NCBI GenBank assembly: GCA_937911235.1
Contig: CALDPN010000061.1
Coordinates: 1 to 11,168, forward strand
Length of the DNA stretch: 11,168 nucleotides
Direction: 5' to 3'
Source of the DNA: an uncultured Bacteroidales bacterium
GTDB lineage: Bacteria; Bacteroidota; Bacteroidia; Bacteroidales; Paludibacteraceae
Both the position numbers and the translations under genes were made by a program. Under the pieces are notes generated by a model. The model worked only from the letters and a program-made list of their open reading frames with translations, ran no database searches and had not been told where the DNA came from. Shown here in pieces: positions 6,492 to 11,168 of this stretch; the stretch's first letter is position 1, and each line of letters begins with the position of its first letter.

Positions 6492-6813
6492 CTTTATCAA
6501 CCTTTCTTACTTTAACGCTCACAGCCTCGCCAATACGTTTAATTTCTTCTCTAAGCTCTTCTATCATCTCGCCATAGTTAGGGGTGCTAACGGTCGCTAC
6601 AGGCTCTTTAGATAAAGTATATTTTAGAGTCTCTACTTCTCCTGTTTGCGGTTTTCTTTGCTTGACATAAAACTCGTTTCTTGATTGGTCAAAGAAAAAC
6701 ATCGGGTTGCCTTGCAAGTCAGGGAAAATTGAGCTTGCTTCTTCGATTCTTGCAACAGGAGTGATGCGAAAACCAGCAACGCTTTGTAAATAAGGATAAT
6801 AATTGTTAAACAT
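6481..6813 (-). CDS. conserved small virion-region protein
   Basis: A 110-aa protein. It begins MFNNYYPYLQSV, followed by RITPVARIEEASSIFPDLQGNP, MFFFDQSRNEFYVKQRKPQTG and VETLKYTLSKEP; the last 35 residues are a charged helix (MIEELREEIKRIGEAVSVK). The scheme YYPY...(A..Y/IFP)..G....F.D....FYVK......G....L..Y...KEP parallels a widespread small protein from the head/tail region of siphophages of gut Firmicutes, whose members have a beta domain plus a C-terminal coiled coil. Its function is not settled. GGAGG lies eight bases before the ATG. It is upstream of, and overlaps, the 68-aa gene. No signal peptide. Family resemblance is from memory and moderate. Confidence 0.73.
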   Translation of the reverse strand: MFNNYYPYLQSVAGFRITPVARIEEASSIFPDLQGNPMFFFDQSRNEFYVKQRKPQTGEVETLKYTLSKEPVATVSTPNYGEMIEELREEIKRIGEAVSVKVRKVDKDDE

Positions 6814-6867
6814 ATAAAAACCTCCATACTCACATTATGTAAGCATTTTGGCTTTATATGGTTTGAA

Positions 6868-7104
6868 CTATTGACCGAAAAGTTTTAACTTTAACGCTGT
6901 TTGTAGCTTTACTATTACCCGATTGAGCATATAGTGATATTTTCCTAAACTACATCCGTATTCATCACAGAAATATAAGCGTGGTTTATGATCTACAAAT
7001 ATAGAACTAGCCAACGCAATTTCTTCTAGGGTAAGTGAGGATTGTTGTATAATTCTCTCTGCTTCCTCTTTGCTAAAACCTTTAAAAATCTTTTTAATAT
7101 CCAT
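6868..7104 (-). CDS. small sigma-region-4-like helix-turn-helix protein
   Basis: A 78-aa all-helical basic protein. Residues 20-70 read like the last domain of sigma-70 factors: SSLTLEEIALASSIFVDHK (first helices), PRLYFCDEYG (turn and positioning helix), then SLGKYHYMLNRVIVKLQTALK as recognition-type helix. Compare the generic pattern LT..E...L...FV......I...L..S...V...L..AL.KL; here the usual Ala/Glu in the second helix is replaced by aromatic residues, so DNA binding is not assured. It is the first minus-strand gene after the moron and shares a divergent intergenic region with it, a typical place for a regulator of late genes. AAAGGCGG lies six bases upstream of the ATG. Alternatively it is an unrelated small helical protein. 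I give the HTH call less confidence than the gene call. Confidence 0.72.
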   Translation of the reverse strand: MDIKKIFKGFSKEEAERIIQQSSLTLEEIALASSIFVDHKPRLYFCDEYGCSLGKYHYMLNRVIVKLQTALKLKLFGQ

Positions 7105-7137
7105 TGATAACCGCCTTTCTTGTTGCAGCTATCCTTA

Positions 7138-7165
7138 ATTCTAGGTATATAATATGCTGTTGCAA
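7138..7165 (-). promoter_or_regulatory. candidate promoter for the 78-aa gene and downstream late genes
   Basis: On the minus strand TTGCAA (7165-7160) is followed after 16 bases by TAGAAT (7143-7138), giving a predicted transcript start about 25-30 bases before the ATG at 7104. The -35 hexamer is palindromic and is the same six bases used by the plus-strand promoter. Confidence 0.5.
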
Positions 7166-7188
7166 ATTGGGCAAATTAGGAGTACAAT
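7160..7188 (+). promoter_or_regulatory. promoter of the exported-protein gene
   Basis: TTGCAA (7160-7165), a 17-base spacer and TACAAT (7183-7188) form a good sigma-70-type promoter ending 22 bases before the ATG at 7211. A perfect TATAAT also occurs at 7148-7153, with TTGCAG 19 bases upstream, as a weaker alternative. TGTTGCA is repeated directly at 7121-7127 and 7158-7164, a possible operator. Confidence 0.6.
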
Positions 7189-7210
7189 ATTTGCGAGAAA
7201 GGTGGTTGTT

Positions 7211-7705
7211 ATGAAAAAGATTTTATCATTGATTTGTTTAGTTGCATTTTGCAATTTGTACACTCCATTAATGGCTAATGCTGTTCAAGTTCCAGCAGAC
7301 ACAGAAATTACTTTAGTATCTGTTCAAGGTGTTACAAGTAAAAATCCTAATAATATTATTCAAATGAACATTAAAGATGATGTCGTTATAGATGGTGTTA
7401 CTGTTTTTAAGGCAGATGGTAGAGCTACATTAAATGTTGTTGATTTTGAAAAAGCTGGTTTCTTTGGTAATGCTGGAGAATTTACAGTAAGCAATGGTTA
7501 TGCTTATGATGCTAAGGGCAATAAACATAAAATATTATTAACTCAAAAATTTGAAGGTAAAGACAAAACTTGGGTAAAAGCGACAACTGCAGTAGGCTTG
7601 TTATTATGGCCGCTATTATTATTTGGCTTTGTTAAAGGCGGTGAAGCTAAATTAATTCCATCTAGAGAATTATACGCAACTACTTCTAGTTCATTTAAAT
7701 ATTAA
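7211..7705 (+). CDS. secreted/envelope protein, probable phage moron
   Basis: The 164-aa product has a clear Sec signal peptide: MKK, hydrophobic core ILSLICLVAF, and cleavage probably after ANA (residue 24). The mature part resembles a bacterial envelope-protein family of unknown function: P.(D/G)TEI near 30, SK around 43, DDVVIDGVTVFKADGRA (56-72), EKAGFFGNAGEFTV (80-93), YDAKGNKHKI and a late hydrophobic segment VGLLLWPLLLFGFVKGGEA (128-146), followed by a polar tail. Related host proteins share the pattern DVVvDG..V...G.A...V...EKAG..G.AGE...........G...........P..L...GK.A.(I/L)P. The frame extends upstream to 7154, but 7211 is chosen: it has AAAGGTGG upstream, lies just past the promoter and creates the signal peptide. 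Lone plus-strand orientation, own promoter and own terminator mark it as a moron that may alter the host envelope. Confidence 0.82.
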   Translation: MKKILSLICLVAFCNLYTPLMANAVQVPADTEITLVSVQGVTSKNPNNIIQMNIKDDVVIDGVTVFKADGRATLNVVDFEKAGFFGNAGEFTVSNGYAYDAKGNKHKILLTQKFEGKDKTWVKATTAVGLLLWPLLLFGFVKGGEAKLIPSRELYATTSSSFKY

Positions 7706-7711
7706 ACTAAA

Positions 7712-7734
7712 AGAGGGCTAAGCCCTCTTTTTTT
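7712..7734. terminator. bidirectional terminator between convergent genes
   Basis: A perfect seven-base stem AGAGGGC/GCCCTCT (7712-7718, 7722-7728) with a three-base loop. T runs lie on both sides: seven T on the plus strand (7728-7734) and TTTT on the minus strand. It serves the plus-strand exported protein and the minus-strand ejection protein, whose stop codon overlaps the T run. Confidence 0.88.
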
Positions 7735-9367
7735 ATTTCCCACAAAGCATTTGATTTCTACTATCCATTGTGTATAATGCTTGCTCACGCCATGGACAAT
7801 CTTCATAATGCTCGTGCATACAACATTTTAATGTATATATACTAACATCATAAATTTTTTGCAATATCCTTCTTATTTCAGGTGACACCTTGTTACTGAA
7901 ATTAACCATTGCTTCTGGTATTCCTTTTTGATTTAAATATCTAACACCTTTTAACGCTGGTCTTGAAAGTTGAGTTGTTAAGTTAGCTAACCAACTATCA
8001 CCAGTAGAGCGAGCATTTAATAAATCCATAGCTGCGTTTACATCGTCAATATCGTTTAAGAATGGTTGTTTACCTTTAGCAACAAGTAGAGCTTCTAAGT
8101 CTTGTATGTTTCTATTGGTATTACCCTTAGTTACTGTAGAGTTATAATTTCTTAATGCGCTTGATGCTGAATCTATTTTGTTACCATCAATAACGCTAGG
8201 GTTAATAATTTGTTTTAAACCCTCGTTATCGTCAAACTTAGCAAGTTTAGAGTACGCTTTATTAGCTTTTCTTAACTCTGGTGATAAATTACCTAAACGT
8301 CTTGAAAAATCGCCATAAATTTGTTTTAAAAGCGCTTGTCTATCTTTTGCTGTAGATGTTTGCCAATTTATAGGATAGTTTTTAATAGTGTTCATAATGT
8401 CTGCTAATTTTGGTGCGCTTACAAGTCCTATATCTTTAACATCGCTAGCTAAATCTATTTTATTAATTAAATCATTATAAATATCTCCTGCTACATCATA
8501 AGCTGGGTTTAACCCTTCTACACCGCTTACAGAATGACCTCTATAAATATCATTTAAAGAGTTTTTAAGAGATGATGCAAAAACCGCCCTGTCTTCTGGT
8601 AATCTTAAAGAAGCTTCATTCACAGCTTCACCAGCACTATTTAAAAGATTTCTGTAATCTTTTTGTATTCTTTCTGTAGTATCCATTAACAAGTTTTGTG
8701 CTTGGTCTTTTGTTAAGTCTAAAGCTTTACTATCAGCTTGTACAGCTCTTTCAAGTGTTTCAGGTTGTATTCTTCCTAAAGTTCTAGCAAGTAAATTGCC
8801 TGTTGCTGGTACAGTCTTTAAAATTGGAGTAGCTATTTTACCAACTACTGGCAAACTTTGTATACCTGCTGCAATACCTGCGCCAGTTCCAGCACCTTCT
8901 AAAGCTTCACCTTTTTTTGCACCTTCTAACAATCCAGGCACACCACCTTGAATAGCTGCAGTTGTCAAGAAATTAGCACCCTTATTGTTTAATAAAAATT
9001 TGCCCGCGTTAGATAATGCTCCCGCACCCTGCGCTGCTTTAATAACTGGTAATTGCGCATATAAAGCAAAATCAGCAACTGCATTACCTAGCTTATGTTC
9101 ATTATTAAAATCTTCTGTTCTTTGAGCGTTAATATCAAAAGCCTCTTTTAAAGGTACATTTTCTCTTTTAGCAGTAATAGGAGCAGCTAAAGCATTACCT
9201 ATAGCATTACCAATACCTCTAGGTGTTAAGTCTATACCTTTTTTATTAGGTTTTATATTAGCGTTTAATTGGCTTGCAACTTCCTCAATATCTGCTTCTG
9301 TAAAACCATCATCAAATCTTACAGTTTTTGTAGTACCGTCATTTAAAGTTATTTTAATGTTAGGCAT
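7733..9367 (-). CDS. internal virion / DNA-ejection-like protein
   Basis: A 544-aa protein. It opens MPNIKITLNDGTTKTVRF followed by DGFTEADIEEVASQLN (residues 20-35), a short sequence commonly found at the N-terminus of phage injection proteins. Residues 50-66 and 139-176 are Gly/Ala-rich and weakly hydrophobic (GAGTGAGIAAGIQSLPVVG), then the protein is mostly long helices from 200 to 500 (ERAVQADSKALDLTKDQAQ, RKANKAYSKLAKF). This matches ejection proteins that are packed in the capsid and form a channel after adsorption. The last 40 residues carry a Cys/His cluster, CCMHEHYEDC (515-524) plus C542, which is unusual. The start overlaps the stop of the preceding gene (TAATG). Function is from architecture, not a specific family match; a minor structural protein is the alternative. 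Confidence 0.72.
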   Translation of the reverse strand: MPNIKITLNDGTTKTVRFDDGFTEADIEEVASQLNANIKPNKKGIDLTPRGIGNAIGNALAAPITAKRENVPLKEAFDINAQRTEDFNNEHKLGNAVADFALYAQLPVIKAAQGAGALSNAGKFLLNNKGANFLTTAAIQGGVPGLLEGAKKGEALEGAGTGAGIAAGIQSLPVVGKIATPILKTVPATGNLLARTLGRIQPETLERAVQADSKALDLTKDQAQNLLMDTTERIQKDYRNLLNSAGEAVNEASLRLPEDRAVFASSLKNSLNDIYRGHSVSGVEGLNPAYDVAGDIYNDLINKIDLASDVKDIGLVSAPKLADIMNTIKNYPINWQTSTAKDRQALLKQIYGDFSRRLGNLSPELRKANKAYSKLAKFDDNEGLKQIINPSVIDGNKIDSASSALRNYNSTVTKGNTNRNIQDLEALLVAKGKQPFLNDIDDVNAAMDLLNARSTGDSWLANLTTQLSRPALKGVRYLNQKGIPEAMVNFSNKVSPEIRRILQKIYDVSIYTLKCCMHEHYEDCPWREQALYTMDSRNQMLCGK

Positions 9368-10854
9368 TAGTCGATTACCTCATATTTAACACCGCTTTTT
9401 GTTGTATTTCCTACTTGCGCTTGTGGTGCATAGTCATATAACCCTTCTCTTGCTTGTATAACTGTTTGCATACCTAGTAATTTTCTTCTTATAATGTCTG
9501 CATTATCTCTAGGATTAGGTAAGAACTTTTCATAATCTTTTCTTTCCTTATCGCTCATTTGAGCGCCTGTTAAATATTTGCGATATTCAGCAGTTACACT
9601 ATCAATAACGGCTCTGGCTTGAACGCCTTTTGCGTCCGCTCTATTTGTAATATCATTTGGAGCCATTCCCTTCCAAAAACCGTAAGCTTCAGGGTTTTGG
9701 TCAACTGTGTTTAATGCTGTACCTATCATATTTAAGGTAGATTGAGATTGTTTTCTCTTAGCTTCTTCTTTACTATTTCCGTTAAGAGCTTTCATCTCTT
9801 GTATATCTAATTCTCTATTTTTTAATGCTCTATCTGCAGCTTCACTCAACTTTTTATGTTCCAATTCTGCTTGTCTTTGTTGTATAGCCATTTCTTGGTC
9901 TTTTCTTTGCCCCGCTAGTAAAGCATTTCTATATTCTGCATTGTCTTGTAATTGTTTTGATTGGTAAATCTTGTTAAATGTATCATCTCCAACATAACCA
10001 GTAATTCCAGTAGTATCAAAGCCCATTTTTTCAAGCTCTGCAGCCGTATATTCCCTCGTTTTAATTATTTCAAGACAGTTACTCTTTGTATATTCCTCGT
10101 CCTCCATAGCGCCAATCCCTGCCGCCATAGTCATTTTGTTTATGTTGTAGGGATTGGTGGAATATTTTATTGTGTTTAAATCTGCTATAAGTTCCTTGCA
10201 TCCCACACCAAAGCCGAGGCGCGCCCCCGCCATGGAGCGTGATTTTGAAAAGGTCTGCGTTACAAGAAGATTATCGTATTTATTAACAAGAGAAACGGCA
10301 CTCTCATTACCAAAGTCCACATACGCCTCATCAATTACAACGAGATTGTTTTTATTCGAGCTTACTATTCTTTCAATTTCAGAAAGTGTAAGTGCAATTC
10401 CCGTAGGTGCGTTTGGATTTGCAATGAAAATATTTTTATTAATGCCTATATAATCCTCTACGTTAATTGTAAAATCATCACGCAGTGGAATTTCTTCATA
10501 AGGAATAGAATTAACCTCTGCAAAAACGCTGTAAAATCCATAGGTTATATTTGGAAAAACACAAGGGTGTTCTTTGTCACAAAAAGCCATAAATGCAAAA
10601 TTCAAAACCTCGTCGGAGCCGTTAACTGCGATGACCTCGTCGGGGTCTACGGAAAGGTTTTTCGCAAGAGCCTCTCTGAGAGCACGGCACTCGGGGTCGG
10701 AGTACAGGTTCAAGCGCCCTGCCGCCTCAAGAGCCATCCTCTGGGCCTTCTCGGAGGGAGGGAAGGGGGACTCGTTGGTGTTCAGCTTTATGTATTTCTG
10801 GTCGCGGGGCTGTTCACCCGGTGTATACGGAACGAGATTTTTGTATTTCTCCAC
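9367..10854 (-). CDS. chimeric ORF: truncated HisC joined to C-terminal part of a phage ejection protein
   Basis: A 495-codon frame made of two unrelated halves. Residues 1 to about 280 are HisC (see the separate entry). From about residue 281 (GITGYVGDDTFNKIYQ) it is phage-like: a long helical, Gln/Lys/Glu-rich stretch AEYRNALLAGQRKDQEMAIQ (306-325) and a C-terminal motif YLTGAQMSDKERKDYEKFLP (427-446) followed by D..I..KL..MQ. The motif TGA..S..E......LP...D.......KL is found in internal or ejection proteins of podovirus-like phages. The phage half therefore belongs with the 544-aa ejection gene, whose start overlaps this stop (TAATG). The frame continues across the joint by chance or by assembly. 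The start is a GTG at 10854, but the true HisC start and the true phage start are both absent from this DNA. Read as two fragments, not as one enzyme. Confidence 0.6.
   Translation of the reverse strand: MEKYKNLVPYTPGEQPRDQKYIKLNTNESPFPPSEKAQRMALEAAGRLNLYSDPECRALREALAKNLSVDPDEVIAVNGSDEVLNFAFMAFCDKEHPCVFPNITYGFYSVFAEVNSIPYEEIPLRDDFTINVEDYIGINKNIFIANPNAPTGIALTLSEIERIVSSNKNNLVVIDEAYVDFGNESAVSLVNKYDNLLVTQTFSKSRSMAGARLGFGVGCKELIADLNTIKYSTNPYNINKMTMAAGIGAMEDEEYTKSNCLEIIKTREYTAAELEKMGFDTTGITGYVGDDTFNKIYQSKQLQDNAEYRNALLAGQRKDQEMAIQQRQAELEHKKLSEAADRALKNRELDIQEMKALNGNSKEEAKRKQSQSTLNMIGTALNTVDQNPEAYGFWKGMAPNDITNRADAKGVQARAVIDSVTAEYRKYLTGAQMSDKERKDYEKFLPNPRDNADIIRRKLLGMQTVIQAREGLYDYAPQAQVGNTTKSGVKYEVID
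10015..10854 (-). pseudogene. hisC: HisC (histidinol-phosphate aminotransferase) fragment
   Basis: The first 280 residues are an unmistakable PLP-dependent HisC of the Clostridia type. It makes histidinol phosphate from imidazole-acetol phosphate and glutamate. Visible marks: LVPYTPGEQP and LNTNESPFPP (8-33), VNGSDE (77-82), NPNAPTG (146-152, Asn148), IDEAYVDF (174-181, Asp175 and Tyr178), and TFSKSRSMAGARLGFG (201-216) with the PLP Lys204 and Arg212. A normal HisC is about 350 aa; here the last 70 or so residues, which include a substrate-binding Arg, are replaced by phage sequence, so it cannot be a working enzyme as it stands. GC content by hand is about 65% at 10681-10740 but about 33% at 10381-10440, so this piece may itself be mosaic. 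It does not fit the phage module. Confidence 0.85.
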
Positions 10855-10980
10855 TTTCCGCCCGTATACAAGGACTACGTATGCACCGAAATTATGGAAG
10901 TATTACACAAATACAACATAAAAAACGTGTATTACGGACACATTCACGGCGTATACAATCTGCCGTCAAGTTTTGAATTT
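10849..10980 (+). pseudogene. metallophosphoesterase C-terminal fragment
   Basis: On the plus strand, the opposite of HisC, the frame reads HFPPVYKDY (10852-10878) and, after a helix EIMEVLHKYNIKN, YYGHIHG (10933-10950). HFPP and GHIHG are the paired motifs of calcineurin-like phosphoesterases, with the His of both binding the metals. Only this C-terminal piece is present; the rest of the domain would lie where HisC now sits. It overlaps the HisC start, which confirms a joint near 10,845-10,860. The sequence after GVYN no longer matches, so the fragment probably ends by about 10,980. Confidence 0.65.
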
Positions 10981-11168
10981 GAAGCATTAAAAGAAAAGAA
11001 AGCTGATATGACAGTTAAAGAAATTGAGAGCGAATGTGCAATCATGTATGCAAGAAAGAGTCTTGCACAGACAACTTTTAGCAAGTCTACTGAGATTATG
11101 ACCGCTGGTTTGGTTGATGATGCTGGTAAAGATGGCTTTATTGAGACCAAATATGGTTATATTCCTGT
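10981..11168 (+). CDS. unidentified reading frame, truncated by the window edge
   Basis: The frame of the phosphoesterase fragment stays open to the last base. From about 10,981 it reads as a normal, Lys/Glu-rich coding sequence: EALKEKKADMTVKEIESECA, then MYARKSLAQTTFSKSTEIM and TAGLVDDAGKDGFIETKYGY. I do not recognise the protein. A start at the ATG near 11,008 is possible but no clear ribosome site precedes it. It may be a fourth, unrelated piece of the chimeric contig end; whether it is phage or host cannot be told from 60 residues. Confidence 0.4.

Noticed and set aside
7154..7210. Longer start for the exported protein
   Set aside because: The upstream ATG lies at or before the proposed promoter and would bury the signal peptide behind 19 residues.
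9367..10854. HisC as a phage auxiliary metabolic gene
   Set aside because: The C-terminal fifth is missing, there are adjacent unrelated fragments on both strands, and the GC content is discordant. A chimera explains this better than an acquired functional gene.
10574..10921. Plus-strand open frame opposite HisC
   Set aside because: It is the antisense of conserved HisC motifs, and the real minus-strand product is unambiguous.
1..11168. CRISPR array, tRNA or rRNA gene, insertion sequence
   Set aside because: No spaced direct repeats, cloverleaf or transposase-like frame was found when reading both strands.
1..11168. Alternative genetic code (stop codon reassignment)
   Set aside because: Genes end at TAA or TAG directly followed by the next start, as expected for the standard code, and no gene needs an internal stop to be read through.

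Overview
The window is a phage or prophage structural module, almost certainly from an animal-gut bacteriophage. The DNA is AT-rich (two sample lines counted by hand give roughly 35% GC), genes are tightly packed with TAATG-type overlaps, and several proteins belong to families I recognise from gut phages and prophages but which have no firm function. The host cannot be fixed from the sequence. The Sec-type signal peptide on the one plus-strand gene and the tail-fibre type remind me of phages of uncultured gut bacteria such as alphaproteobacteria or Gastranaerophilales, but that is only an impression.

Layout. From about 10,014 leftwards to position 1, nearly everything is on the minus strand and is read from right to left. 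First come two probable internal virion (DNA-ejection) proteins: the C-terminal part of one, and a complete 544-aa one. A single plus-strand gene (7211-7705) then interrupts the module. It encodes a small exported protein and has its own promoter and a bidirectional terminator, the pattern of a phage 'moron' (lysogenic-conversion) gene. Minus-strand reading resumes with a 78-aa sigma-region-4-like protein, a 110-aa virion-associated protein, a 68-aa Met/Gln-rich protein, a 227-aa Gly- and Cys-rich protein and a terminator. A 111-aa and a 209-aa conserved phage protein and a second terminator follow. Last is a tail-appendage operon: 172-aa coiled-coil fibre protein, 121-aa BppU-like protein, 662-aa tail fibre with two repeated domains, 156-aa fibre-linked protein, 129-aa HNH-like protein, 69-aa coiled coil, terminator, and a DUF1353 protein cut by the left edge. 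Ejection proteins without a tape-measure gene fit a podovirus-like virion, though the window is too short to prove it.

The right end is different. From about 10,015 to 10,854 the minus strand encodes the N-terminal 80% of a bacterial histidinol-phosphate aminotransferase (HisC), fused in frame to the phage ejection protein. At about 10,850 the signal switches to the plus strand and to the C-terminal part of a metallophosphoesterase (HFPP...GHIHG). At about 10,980 it switches again to a reading frame I do not recognise, which runs off the window. Three unrelated gene fragments in about 1.1 kb, with changes in strand and GC content, are best explained as a chimeric contig end (assembly or amplification artefact) rather than a new fusion protein. 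I would not treat the HisC fusion as biology unless reads spanning the joints show it.

I found no convincing new defence or mobile system. The most useful leads are the exported moron with its back-to-back promoters, the duplicated fibre domain, and several conserved but unexplained gut-phage families.
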